Source: Diplodia intermedia
Lineage: Eukaryota > Ascomycota > Dothideomycetes > Botryosphaeriales > Botryosphaeriaceae
Direction: 5' to 3'
DNA length: 64,000 nt
Assembly: GCA_021495925.1 (NCBI GenBank)
Contig: JAKEKT010000118.1
Coordinates: forward strand, 30,272-94,271
Part shown: positions 25,849 to 38,900 of the stretch, one piece after another
Layout: each line of letters opens with the position of its first letter
Numbering within the stretch: position 1 is the stretch's first letter
Notes under the pieces: generated by a model
Told to the model about the DNA's origin: nothing
Databases searched by the model: none
Seen by the model: only the letters and a program-made list of their open reading frames with translations
Made by a program: the position numbers and the translations under genes

Positions 25849-26585
25849 TATAACGATAGGCTTCTTCTACTAAGCTTCGAAGTCGCTTAGTAGATGGATT
25901 AAACCAAGGGGTTTACCTTAAAGAGATAAGAGAGGGGTAATAATAATTAGACTAGAAAGTATTACGTAATTATATAATACATAGTAAGCCGATTACCTCT
26001 AAATTAATAGGGCTTAAATTAGAACTTTAAGTTAACCACGAAGGGTTAAGATGCTAGCTAAGAGAGTATATCTATATACTATAGAAAAGCTAGTTATAAT
26101 CTAATATTTAGTAGTTTATTCGTACTAAGACGAATAAACGTCTAAACTTAAGGGTTTAATAATTTAGAGTACTAAGTCTAACTAAACCTTAGAACTTTAA
26201 GAGTTAGATAAAACGTACGTAACGTCGACGCTTTAGATAGCTTTCGGGTTTTCGACTTTCGGCTTCTATTACTTTTACGCGGACGTAACTACTAACTTAC
26301 TTCTATTCGTATCTCTACGTCTATTTTCTACTTTCTAGATTTCGTATTTCTTACGGGATTTTAATCTAGTAAGACTATATTTCTACGATTCTACTTTCTC
26401 TATAGGCTTTTTATTATATATAGTCTTCTACTCTTTCTAGATTTCTATAGGCGTTCTTTTCGTGCGGGTTTTCTAGCCGTGCGACTCTATTACTCGTAAG
26501 GCTTATTAGCTCTTACGATACTTTTTTCCGTGCGGGCTTTTAGCTCTTAGAGTTATAAAGTCCTTATATCTTAGAATTTATAATA
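25849..26585 (-). repeat. G2 3' LTR (737 bp)
   Basis: Equal in length to 33615-34351 and very similar, with scattered C/T and G/A differences. On the plus strand it starts TATAACGATAGG and ends TTATAATA. Confidence 0.9.
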
Positions 26586-26683
26586 CTACTTTCTATCTTA
26601 AGAATCTTCGACTCGAAGATTTACTAGTCGTATATATCTTTTAATTCTAGAGTAGTTTCTTTTTTTCTTCTATAAGCTCTATT

Positions 26684-27405
26684 ATGTCTTCTAAGCGTTT
26701 TCGCGACGAATCTTCTTATCGTGCGAAGTTATCTACCGCTACTACTCTTACTTTAATTACGCGTGCTTACTTTAATTACGTAGCTAACGGTCGCGTTTAT
26801 CGCGTAGGTTCTCGTTCTTCTCGTTATAAAGAGTGCATTACGCGGGGTTTTAATATATATAATACTTAGCGTTTTTCTATAGCGGCGAGTAAGTCTTTTT
26901 TCTTCTTTCTACTTTCTTTACTAATTAACTAGTAAATCGTCTTCGCCGTTAGCAAGAGCGGATTCGAACTAAGAAGAAGACTAAGTATAATATTCTTTAG
27001 ACTTTCTTAGAGAAGTTAAAGAAACTCTAGTAGTAAGTCGAGAAGCGTACTTAGTTAACTTCGGCTAAATTATCTCGACTTCGTAAGTAGCGCCGCTTAC
27101 TTAAGAAACGAGGTCTTACTATTCTTAACTAGGCTTTTATTATCGAGAACATTACTACTTTAAAAGAAGAAGATTATCTAGCGTTAGAGCGATTAGCTAC
27201 TAGAGATCTCGTTAATCTTAAGAATACTAAGAAGAAGCGATTACTAAAGCGTTTATATAGCGATTTCTTAGCTAATATTAGTATAGGTTCTACTAGGTCT
27301 TCGAGTTTTACCGTGCCGTCGAAGTTATTCGAGTCGATTAATCGGGCGCGGACTATATCTTTATTCGACCTTAAGGCCTTCCTCTCTAGTGCGGTATCGA
27401 TATAG
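26684..27405 (+). pseudogene. G2 reverse-oriented accessory ORF with a probable intron
   Basis: Opposite to gag-pol, between the chromodomain and the 3' LTR. Exon 1 (26684-26888) starts at ATG and encodes MSSKRFRDESSYRAKLSTAT, continuing to SRSSRYKECITRGFNIYNT; a TAG at the next codon looks like RIP-altered Trp. A 44-nt intron, 26889-26932, has the donor GTAAGT, a CTAAT branch-like motif and a TAG acceptor. Splicing it restores the frame into exon 2 (26933-27405), a Lys/Arg/Leu-rich, probably helical stretch ending NLKNTKKKRLLKRLYSDFLA and on to RARTISLFDLKAFLSSAV. Its C-terminus matches the G1 ORF while the N-termini differ. The first 61 codons are the longest uninterrupted real frame I trust in the island. 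Function unknown. Confidence 0.65.
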
Positions 27406-30400
27406 GGCGCTTAGAATTTCGACGATAGAATTCTATAATAAGATCTTTATAGCCGTCGTAATTTTCTAATAGTTTCTAGGTGTTGTTTTATTCTTCTTCT
27501 CATTTAATTAAGTAGCTAAACTAATTATTAGAGTAGCCGCTATTAAGAATCTTTTCTACGATTTATTCTTTATTTTCGTCGGCGTCTAGGTTTTCTAATA
27601 TTATCTCTTCTATTTATTAAACTATTATAGCGTTTTCTAGGGCTAGTTTAAGAAGTTCGATATAAAATACTAGATTAATTCTTATATTATTAGATAGTTT
27701 AAGGCGGTAATTAACTTCGTCTAGTTTCTTCTTAATTTCGAATGGTCTAATTTTCTTAAAATCTAGTTTATTATTAGGTCGCCGTATTCTAATATTTTTT
27801 CTAAGAAGATAGACTTTATCTCTCTTCTTTAACTTCGGTGCCTTCTAGTGCCGTCTATTATAGTAGCGGGATATTAGATATCTATTAAATTCGATGTCGA
27901 GACGTAGCTAGTTATATAGCGCTTTTAGCTAGTCGGCTTTAAAGATTTCTTTCTAGATAAGAGATTCGCTAGATATTAGTTTCTAGTAAGCTATAGACTT
28001 ATATTCGTAATTAGCGTAGAACGGAGATTTCTAAGTTATCGATGCTTTCGAACTATTATATGCGAACTAGGCTAAGAATAGTAGTTCGACCTAATCGTTC
28101 TAGATATAGTTAAGATAATAGCGTAGATATTATTCGAGCGTCTAGTTAGTTCGTTCTATTTATTCGTCTATTTACGAATATGCCGTGATAGATAGCTTAT
28201 ACTTAAAACTAAGCTAACGGGTAAGAGTCTACTAAAATCGAAATATAAATAGTCGATCTCTATCTAATACGAGCTCTTCTAGTAACCCGTAGTTACCGAG
28301 AATTATTCTAAGAAATATATAGGCGAGTTCTTTCGCGTTTACCGTCTTAAGATATAGTAGGTAATACGCGTACTTAGTTAGCCTATCGACGATAACTAGA
28401 ATCGAGTCGTATTTAATCTTAGTAAGTAATTCTACTAACTCTAGTAAATTCGTAATAAAGTCTAACGAGATGGATTATTAGAATCTTTTCGAAGCTAATA
28501 GTAGCTAAAGTAAGCCGTAGAGTACGTGTCTCGAGGCCTTACTTCGAATATAAAGATCGCACTACGAAACTACTCGTTAAACGATTCTTCGTAGGCCCGA
28601 AAAGTAGTAATTTCTAGTAATTCTCTCGATCGTCTTATCTATTTCTTAGTAATCGTACGCTAGTACTTTATAAATGTCTTTAACGATTTCTTTCCGTAGC
28701 TTTACCGGGACGTAGACTAATCTTAAATATAGAATAGTACCGTCGACGTCTCTAGTTAAGCGAGGGTTATTCTCTACGTTTTTAAGTTTCTAGGCTATTA
28801 CGTTATATTCGTAGGCCTCTCGAATCTTCTTTATCTAGGCGTTATCTTCTAAGCGATACGCCGAGACTAGTAGTCTAATTAAAGTAAGCGAGGTATTAGA
28901 TGCCTTCTTAAGCTATAATTAGATAACTCTAAAAATAGATACGCACGTTCTAGTAGATATAAGGCTATCGTCTTTCTATCTATTTAGAACTACTAGCTAT
29001 AGATCTAGCTTTTCTTCTACGTGGTCGGCTCTTCTACTTAGCGTATCTACGCGAGCGTTCTTAGATTTCTTTCTATAGATAATCTTTATATTATACGATA
29101 CTAATTCTTTAGTCTATCTAACTTATCGTTAAGTTAGTTTCTTCGTAGTAGTAAAGTGCGTAAGGTTCTTATAATCGTAGTAAATTATTACTTAGTATTT
29201 AGCTTCTTCGAGGTAGTGTCTCTATTCTTTAAAAGCCGTAACGATGGCTAATAGTTTCTTATTATAGACGTTATAGTTAAGCTCCGAAGGCGTTATCTTT
29301 CTAGAATAGTACGCGATCGGGTAGAGCTTATCTTACTCGTCTAGTTAGCTAATATAAGCGCCGATAGCGTAGTTCGATGCGTTTATTTCTATAATAACGG
29401 GTAGCTCTAGATTATAAATATCTAGAATAGACGCTTCGTAGAATATTTATTTAAGAGACTCGAATGCCTTCTACTACGCTTCTTTCTATTAAAACCCGTG
29501 CTCTTTACGAGTAAGTCTAGTAAGAGGCTTCGTAACCTTCGTATAGTTTAAAATAAACTTACGATAGAAGTTAGTAAATCTTAGAAAGAATTATACTTCT
29601 TTAATAGTTCGTAATTCGAGCTATTTTTTAATTACGTCTAGCTTTTTCTCGTCTATACTAATGTGTCTAGATATAATAACGAATTCTAGAAATTCTATTT
29701 TCTACGTAATCTATTTATACTTCTCGAGGGCGATCTATAGGTCTTTCTCTCTAAGTGCGAGTAGTATTCTTCGAATATACTTTCTATATTCTTCTAAGGT
29801 GTCCGAGTAGATAATAATGTTATCTAGATACGCGGTATAGAATACGTTTAAATATAGGCGTAGAATATCGTTTACTAGGCTCTAGAATAATATAGAGACG
29901 TTAGTTAGCCCGAAAGATATTATCGTATACTTAAAGTATTCTAGCCGCGTTCGAAAGACGGTCTTCTATTCTTCGTCTTCTTTAATACGGACTAAGTAGT
30001 ATTCTTCGTAGAGATCGAACTTAATAAAGTACTTTATCGTCTAGAACTTATCTTAGAGTTCGTTAATTCTTAGTAGTAGATAACGGTTCTTAATCGTAAT
30101 ATCGTTTAGTTAGCGGTAGTCAATATAGAGGCGGAGCTCGCCGTTTTTCTTCGAGACGAATAGAATAGAATAGCCGGCCGATAAAGATAAAGATTATATA
30201 TATTCGCGTTCTAGATTCTTCTCGATATATTTTCTTAAAGCCTCTAACTCGTTTCGCGATAGCGAGTATATTAGCTTAAACGTAGACTACGTTTCTAGAA
30301 TAAGAGATATTTCGTAATTCTAAGATTAGTATTTTAATAAGAATTCTTTTTCTCGTTTCTCGTAGAGGTTCGTAAATCCCTAGAATTCTTCTAGTATAGA

Positions 30401-33400
30401 GGCTATTTTAAGTAGCGGTAGTTATTTCTCTAGTATCGTTATTTCTTTAGGTTTTATTATTTCGTCGAGTTTTCTATATGTTTTCTCGCTTACTAGATTA
30501 TCTATAGATATCGGCTTTTTTCTAGTTAAGTAATCGTAGATCGAACTAGCTTCGATAGGCCTATTTAATTAACTTCTAGAAATTACTACGGGGTATACGA
30601 TAGCTTACTTTCGAGTCGCGAGTATTAGTTTTTCTCTTGTTAGATAACCGTTCGACGCTACGTTCGTATAACGCGCGTAGATTCTTTAGAGGCAGTCTTC
30701 TTCGACTAACTTTAGACTATTATTCTCTTCTAGAGGCCCCGTTTAGAGAGAACTATAAGGTATACGATAGTCTAACTCTTAGTTATAGGTATCGGCTTTC
30801 CCTCTAATAAGTAACCTTTTACCGGACTAGCTTCGATGGGCCGATATTCTTATAATAATCCGCTAGTTTATCTTCGCGCTAGATTATAAGTAGAGGTAGT
30901 AAACCTTATCGCCTCTACGCTTTATACGCTTAACTACCGCTAGAAAGATTTTCTAGACTCTAGCGAAGCTACTTACTTTTACGCCGAATCGTTACTCTAC
31001 GCTCTAGACTTCTAGCTTTTAGCTCTTACTCTAGCTCTTCTAGCTCTAGCTTCTAGCTCTAGCTCTATCTTCTAGCGTCTAGTCTATTCGTTTTACGATA
31101 GCGAGGTGTTTAATATATTATTTATTCGAAAAGATAACTTCCTCGGTTCTCTAGTTAATATATAGTGTATATGTCTTTAGCTATAGTATTTCTAGAATAA
31201 TATCGTATTCTAGTATCTTTATAACGTTTAGATTAATTTTTTTTCTATAGTTAGTAATAGTTATTAGTACTAGCTCTATTTTAATTCTTATTTAATCTTT
31301 TTCGTACTAAGCGGATAATTCGTTTATAGTTTAGAGAGAATAAGGCTTATCTTTTTCTTACTAATATAGCTAGTACTTAACGACGAAGAATAGGTTAATA
31401 TACGTTTTCTATACGCTACTATCGATTATAGCCTAGGCCTTCTTACTATAAAAGGTTATCTATAGATATAGTAGTTTAAAGAGTTCTATTTTAATAGATA
31501 TAATTCCGTTCGATATGCGTATAATCTAGTTAAGAGATCTATCTAACGGCCTCTTCTAGAGTCTCTAACTAGAAAGACCGTCTAGTTTTTCGATTAAACG
31601 AGGTCTTCGATAATTATATTATCTAGTTATTTTATTCGAAGGGTCGAGTTCTTTTATTAGGTCTATTATCCGCGGCGAATTTATCTTTACTAGTATAAGG
31701 TTCCGGCCCTTATCTAATAGTAGTAGGGCGAGATGTTATTTCTATAGTAGGGTCGCTAATATAGAGTATTTCTTCTAATAAATGCGGCTTTTCTTTAAGA
31801 GAGTAGTCTAGTAAGGCGTACGAGGTCTCTATAGTCTTATTTCCGCTAGACGTTACGTGCCTCGTCGCGAAGCTATATACTAATCTCGTTAGCCGTTTAA
31901 TAAGAGGGTTCTTTCTACGGTTACTACTACTAGTTATTCTATAGTTAGCTTTCTAGTTGCTCTTCTTAGACCCGAAATTACTAGATCTTAGAGCCTAGTT
32001 CGATAGTAGATGTCTAAGTCGCCGTAGAAGTCGCGTTATTAGTTCGGCGTACGCTTTCGTACTAATCGAGGCGTTTAGTAATTTAGATAAGCGTAGCGGC
32101 ATCGTATTTATTTTCGACCTCGCTAGACTCGAAAGTACTATCGTAAAGCTTTTCTATATCGCTATTTACTAAGTTCTCGTCTCGAGATAGCGCCTTAATA
32201 AGCTCGTCGATGTCTTACTAGGTTCGAGTACGTTAAATAACTTAAACGCGTTAAGGCTTCGGGTACTATTTCGTAGTATCTTTATTACTTTAGTAAGTAA
32301 TATAATCGTCGTCGTAACACGCGGTCTAGCTAAGTATCGCGTGTTTAGACGTGTTAAGTACTCTTCGTCGTCTATCGATTTTCTCGAATAAATCGACTTC
32401 TTCTAGCTTAAGCGTTAAGAAGAGCTCTCGTTAAGTCTCTTAGTTATTTCTAGTAGTAGTTATAGTGTTACGTGCCTTCTTCTTAGAGTTATATAAGTAG
32501 CGGTACATTCTATTCTATTTATTATTATAATAGACGTATAGCCTCTTTCTAAATCGAGACTTCTATTAGAATGTCTATTCTTTATATTAAGTGCGTCTAT
32601 CTTTTTTATTATTCTATTCTTCGCCCTTATTATTACTCGTTAGAGTGTCTCGTTAGATGTTATCTAACTCTATAGTATCGCCTTCTTTCTAAGTATAACG
32701 AGATCGTCGTAGCTAAGTACTATTAGCTCTATAGCTTCTCTTATCGAACTATCGCTTGTTGCGTCGTCGGTCTATAAGCTAGACGAGCTTAATAAGTTTA
32801 GATAGACTATTAGACTTATTATAGTAGACTATAGCGTCTTTAATTTTCTCTCGTAGTTCTTAATAGTAGAACGTCTAAAGGGTAGTATCGAAGTATTATT
32901 CTATCGTAAGATAGACTACGTTCTAAAACTCGATAATATAGTTCTAAACGAACCTTCTTTACTTAAGTTTTATTAGAAGGTTCGTGGTCTAGTATACTTC
33001 GTCGAGTTCCGTAAACGCCTTCTTAAGAGCCTACGTAAAGACTTAGTAGCTATCGAAGAGTTTAATTATAAGGTTACTTCTCTACTCGTAAGGCTTCTCT
33101 TACTATTCTTATTTATACGGGCGGAACTATTACTCGGCAAAGTCGCGTAGAAAAGTGCTAGCGTAAAGCACTTTCTCTAATTTATTAGCGAACTATTCGT
33201 AAGAGAAGTAAATATAGTCGTTAAGCTAAGCGAGAAAGTCTTACGTCTTCTTTTAATCGCCGCGGTAGAGGTCGGGTTTCGAAACCTTAACTCTAGTTAT
33301 AGATAAAGTAGCTATCTTAGCGGCTATAGTATTTATAGATACTACTAATAGCGCGGGTCGGCGCTATAGAACTTCGAGCTTCTTCTTAAGTCGAGCGTTT

Positions 33401-33500
33401 TCTTCGCTCTAATCGTAAAATTAGCCCTAAAGCTATTTAAGCCTACTTTAGATATCGTTAATTATCTAGAATAGGTCTACTATCGTAGGCTATTATAGGT
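27400..33500 (-). pseudogene. G2 gag-pol, RIP-inactivated
   Basis: Minus-strand reading, approximate limits. The reverse transcriptase box at 29830-29819 reads YLDN followed by IIIYSD, the same second-Asp-to-Asn change as in G1. The integrase core lies around 28600-27950 and the chromodomain-like end around 27640-27410, closing with GYKDLIIEFYRRNSKRP. The chromodomain end and the stop of the opposite-strand ORF (27403-27405) abut or overlap by only tens of bases. Many RIP-type stops interrupt the frame. Confidence 0.85.
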
Positions 33501-33614
33501 TATTACTTATAGAGACGTTTATATTACTACTTTATTAGTAATTTCTATACTAGAGTATACTTTTCTATATAGAAGTTAACTATCTTTCTTCTCTTATAAG
33601 AATAGTAATTAAAG

Positions 33615-34351
33615 TATAACGATAGGCTTCTTCTACTAAGCTTCGAAGTCGCTTAGTAGGTGGATTAAACCGAGGGGTTTACCTTAAAGAGATAAGAGGG
33701 GGGTAATAATAATTAGACTAGAAAGTATTACGTAATTATATAATATATAGTAAGCCGGTTACCTCTAAATTAATAGGGCTTAAATTAGAACTTTAAGTTA
33801 ACCACGAAGAGTTAAGATGCTAGCTAAGAAAGTATATCTATATACTATAGAAAAGCTAGTTATAATCTAGTATTTAGTAGTTTATTCGTGCTAAGACGAA
33901 TAAACGTCTAAACTTAAGAGTTTAGTAGTTTAGAGTACTAAGTCTAACTAAACCTTAGAACTTTAAGAGTTAGATAAGGCGTACGTAACGTTAGCGCTTC
34001 GAATAGCTTTCGAGTTTTCGACTTTCGGCTTCTATTACTTCTACGTAAACGTAACTACTAACTTACTTCTATTCGTATCTTTACGTCTATTTTCTACTTT
34101 CTAGATTCCGTATTTCTTACGAGATTCTAATCTAATAAGACTATATTTCTACGGTTCTACTTTTTCTATAGGCTTTCTATTACGTATAGTCTTCTACTCT
34201 TTCTAGGTTTCTATAGGCGTTCTTTTCGTACGGGTTTTCTAGCCGTACGGCTCTATTACTCGTAAGGCTTATTAGTTCTTACGGTGCTTTTTCTCGTACG
34301 GGCTTTTAGCCCTTAGAGTTATAAAGCCCTTATGTCTTAGGGTTCGTAATA
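33615..34351 (-). repeat. G2 5' LTR (737 bp)
   Basis: Upstream LTR of G2 in its own orientation. On the plus strand it starts TATAACGATAGG at 33615 and ends TTCGTAATA at 34351, followed by the target duplication actct. Confidence 0.9.
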
Positions 34352-35955
34352 ACTCTCTAATTAAATAGCTATCTACTTCGACGCTTTCGTTCTATCTTTA
34401 AGTAGAAATATAGGCGTCGAAGTAATAGTTTTTAACTTTAGCTAATCTAAAGAGAACTCGACGCGCTAGATTTATAAGAACCTTAGTTTAAAGAATCTAG
34501 TATATAACGGCGAGATAGAAGAACTAGTAATAGCCCTTAACTTCGCCGTTAGAAGCTAGATCCGCGATAAAGATATAAGAATCTACGCGAATAACTAGAC
34601 TATAATTCTTAGACTAAAGAAGCCCTCTAATACGCTCGAATAAGATCGATAAGTTTAAGCTATTAGTTTAGCTAAAAAGCTAAGAAATAGAGAAAATACC
34701 GTCTCTCTAGAATAATATTTCGACTATAAGAACGTTCTAAATAATAAGTACGCCGATCGGCTCGCTAAAAGTACTACGAAGTACTCTATTAGAAGAACTT
34801 CTACTTCTCTAAGCTTCTATTAGAGTAAGATTAAGTAGAAGACCTACAAAGAGTAGAAAAAGAAGCTTAAATCGATAGCGAACTTACTTTATAAACGTAT
34901 CTTTAGTTTAGAGATAGAGCGACGGCTTAAATCTTTTACGAAAATTAGAGAAATAGCCTTCGTCTTTTACTAACTAAAGATTAGATACGAATACTTTAAG
35001 TTCTATCTTTATCGCCTCGACTACGCCGAAAATAACTAGTATAGATATAGCCGTACGACTAGATAAATATCGCGCTATCTACTTCTCTTCTATTCTCTTT
35101 ATAAAAATCCTCGAATTCTCTTAAAAGATAAGCTAAAGAAGAATCGACTTAAACTATTAAATCTCTTTTTCTTAGCTCTAGAAGCTAGCTTAACGGCTAA
35201 GTTCTTAGAATAAATAAAGATTACTATTAGACGATAGTAATTAAATAACTTATCTAATAAGATCTAAATACGTATTACTAAACGCTTATTTTACTTATTT
35301 TTCTTTTTTTATTCTCTTCTTTAGCTTCTTCTTATTCTCGGCGCTCTCGCCGCGTTCGATTTAGAGTAAAAACGGGCGAGAACCGAAAGAAAACGACTAA
35401 ATAGCGAATATTTAAGCTAAAGTAGTTATTTCTACTAGTATCTACGACTATCTAGTATAGTTAGTAACTAAGCTAACGGGGCTAAAAAGCCGAAATTTAA
35501 ATCTTAATTAAGTAATCTCTATTTAGAGTTCTTTTCTAGTTTCTAGATTTAGAAGTAGAATTATATAGCTAGTTTACTAGTAATAATACTTCGGCTAGTT
35601 ATAATAAATAGTAAGCAAGTATTAGTCTTTAATAGAAGAAAGCTAAACGAATCTAACTAGCCGAAAAGACTCTTTCTAAGAAGAGAGCTTACTTACTATA
35701 CTTTTTATCTCTATTTAGCCGTCTTTTAAGTTCTCGCTTTATTTTCTTTATTATTTTATTATTTTTTTAACTTTTTATACGCTTCTTATTTCTTCTTAAA
35801 GCTTTTAAGCGTATCGTTTCTAGTACTCTTCTAAAATTTTCTTTAGATATATATATATTTAGATATATAAATAGAAGCGAACTCTCTAGAGAGATCTCGT
35901 CTCTAATAGTCTAAGACTTTAGAGAGACGTTAAACTAAATAAATAAATAAATAAA
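34352..35955 (+). mobile_element. LINE-2, segment D: RNase H and 3' tail
   Basis: Final part of LINE-2, collinear with LINE-1 from about 12563 to 14161: the RNase H region (including KNVLNNKYADRLA near 34733-34770), about 700 bp of 3' untranslated DNA and a TAAA-repeat tail ending at 35955. Next comes the second copy of the 12-bp duplication TATTATCTAGAA (35956-35967), after which LINE-3 resumes. Confidence 0.88.
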
Positions 35956-38900
35956 ATATTATCTAGAACGTTCTTATAGTCTAGATATTATTCTAGAGAG
36001 ACGATATTTTCTCTAGCTCTTAGTATTTTAGCTAATCTAATAGCCTAAATTTATTATACTTACTTAGACGTATTAGCGAGCTTATTTAGTCTAAGAATCG
36101 CGGTCTAGTTATTCGCGTAGATTCTTATATCTTTAGAAATATACTTAACTTTAACGATAAGATTTAAAGCTATTACTAGCTTCTCTATCTTATTATTATA
36201 TACTAGATTCTTAAAACTAAGATTCTTATAAATCTAGCGCGTTAAGTTCTCTTTAGATTAGCTAAAATTAAAAGCTACTACTTTAACCTCTACGCTTTTA
36301 CTCGTAGATAGAACGAAGACGTTAAAATAGATAGCTATTTAATTAGAGAATACTTTCTTAACTTTAAGTATATAGATCTTAGTCTACTTCTCTTTATTTA
36401 GAGGGCTAATTATAGTTAAATAGAATAGTTCGAGTAACTATAGCGAAAAGTAGAAGAATTTAACTACTTCTAAAGACGTAAGTTATATTTTTAAAAGTAG
36501 CTTAATCTTCTTTAACTACGTAGATCTATCTAGAATCTATTAATCTAGATTAATCTTCTCTAGTTTAATTTAAAGAAAATAAAATTCTTTAAATAAATTT
36601 ATTCTTAGAGCGTATTTTCGTAACTACTTATTTAAATAAATATTCGCTAGTAGAATTCTACTCTCTATTTCTAAAGAAATTATAGAGATAGTCTTAAAAA
36701 CCTCTAAAATCTTTCGTAGAATAAGATTCTAAAGAACTCTAAATTAGTAAATAAACTATCTTTAATTTTTCTAGTAGATTTTAAAGCCGTAGTCTATAAT
36801 CGTAGTAATATAAGCTAGATATAGCTAGCGAACTATATAGAGAAAAAGCCTTCTCTTAATATTAGCTAGTCTAAAGAGACGATAGAAGATCGAATAGATC
36901 TAGCTAATTCTTTTAGATACGTACGTCTTAAAGATAAACTTATAGTTAAAGTAGATTTCTAGCTATTTAATTTATTCTTTAGATTCTATTACGTTTCTCG
37001 TAAAAAGCGTAATTAAAATAAAATAAGGTTTTAAGTCTTTCTTAAAAGAATAAGCGAAATAAATAAGCTTTATCTTTTTTAAATTAAATTTAATATAGTT
37101 TTTCTAGTCTTATATATAGAGTTTATTTATCTTCTTCTTTAAAATCGTCTTATTATATTTCTAGCTATCGAAGCTAGCTATAAGCGTAATATTATTAATA
37201 TAAGAGAGAAATAAAGCTTTAGAGATAAGAAATAACTTTTAAAGATAGATTAAAAAGAGAATAAATAAGACTAAGCTTTTTTATAAAATATTTATTTTTA
37301 TTAAGCTAAACTCTTTCTTCTCTTCGTTAAACGCGAGGCTTAATATTTATATAGATATAAATAACTTTATCTACGTAAGTAGATTAATTAGTATACTAAT
37401 TTAAGCTATTATAGCTAGAAGTTATTCTTCGACTACGTAGTTAAAGACGCTTTTAATATTAAGAAAAAGTATAGAAATCTTATATTTAAGATAATAGTTC
37501 TTCTCTATCTTATTTAATAAGAGTATTATAATATTAATTACGAATTTCTTTAATCTTTTTCTAATTTAGATATAGTATAGAAGATTAAAGATCTTTACTA
37601 GATAGTCTAGTCTTTTAGTTATAATTCGTTTAAGTACTTTTCTAAGATAATTAAGTAAAGAGATAATTTAATAAAACTTTAAATTTATAATATCTCTTTT
37701 CTTTTTACTAAGAATTATCTTAATAGTTATACGCTAGCCTATAGAGTAATACTCGTAGATAAATAGCGTAGAGAAGATCTTATTAAAGACGTTAGACTTC
37801 GCTCTAAATATATAGATAATAATTTTCTATATAATAGCGTCTAGTCTCGACGTTTTTCTCTTAATTTACGTAGAATACGTATTCTTAATCTCTTTTAAAC
37901 TAAGCTTCGACTAGTTCTAGCGTTTAGAAGCGTAGCTTTACTAGTTAAAGAGAATAATAAAAGAAGATAATAAAAAGAGTCTTTTTTTAAGAGCTAAATA
38001 CTTTTTTTTAAAACTATCTTCTAGACGTTTTTCTATATATATATTATAGTTAATCTTAGAGATTCTAGTATACGTTCTAGACTTAGTATAAGCTATAGTC
38101 TTAAAGATAGTCTTAAGAGTTTCTTTTTTTAGAAAAGAGTTCTAGTATTCGCGTTTAGCTCTTTTAATCGCTTTAAAGTAGATATTTTAGCTATTTAAAT
38201 ATCGTCGCTTATTCTCTTTTATATATAGAGATTTAAAAGTATTAGTCTTTTTTTATAGTCGTCTTCGTTCTTCTAAAAGCTTATTCGACTATTATAGTTT
38301 AGATCGAGCTTCTAGCTTTAATTAAGAAATAGATAGGTTCGCCGTAATAGATATAGTCTAGTTAAGACTTACTTCTAAAATATCTAGCGTAGATATTTAA
38401 TAAATTAAATCTTCTATTAAGTCTTAAGAGATATCTTTTAATAGAGAGTTTAACTCTAAGCTTTTTAGAGTCTTAAATACTATTATCTCTATCTATTATT
38501 TAAAGATATTTTAAAACTTAGACTAGTTAGTCTTTTCTATATTAAATCTAGCGGTAGTAGCTATTATAGAAGATCTTATATAGCCCGTCGATTCTAGACT
38601 AAATAGAATTATCTTATAATTAAAATTAAAGTTCGTAATTATTTACTAGTTAATAATTCTATTAGCTAAAGTTAATATAGCTAATATAAAATTAATAATC
38701 GTCTCTCTTTCTAGATAGAGATAATAAAAGATATTCTTATTTTCTTTATTTAAGAGAGATAGATTATTTTCTTCTAATTATTCTACTAGTTAATTAGCGC
38801 TAGTTAAGAGAGAAGATTCTAGATTCTACTAAAGATAATAAATATTAAAATTCTTAATTACTATAGTCTACGTTCTAAAAGATTACTATTATAGAATACG

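Larger units (their letters stand above)
25849..34351 (-). mobile_element. G2: Ty3/gypsy chromovirus, minus strand, 8503 bp
   Basis: The same family as G1 in the opposite orientation. The LTRs are 737 bp each (25849-26585 is the 3' LTR, 33615-34351 the 5' LTR), flanked by actct (25844-25848, 34352-34356). Internal order on the minus strand is gag, protease, reverse transcriptase, RNase H, integrase, chromodomain. It keeps more TpG and CpA than its surroundings. A reverse-oriented ORF with a probable intron lies next to the 3' LTR. It is inserted between the reverse transcriptase and RNase H parts of LINE-2 ORF2. Confidence 0.92.
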
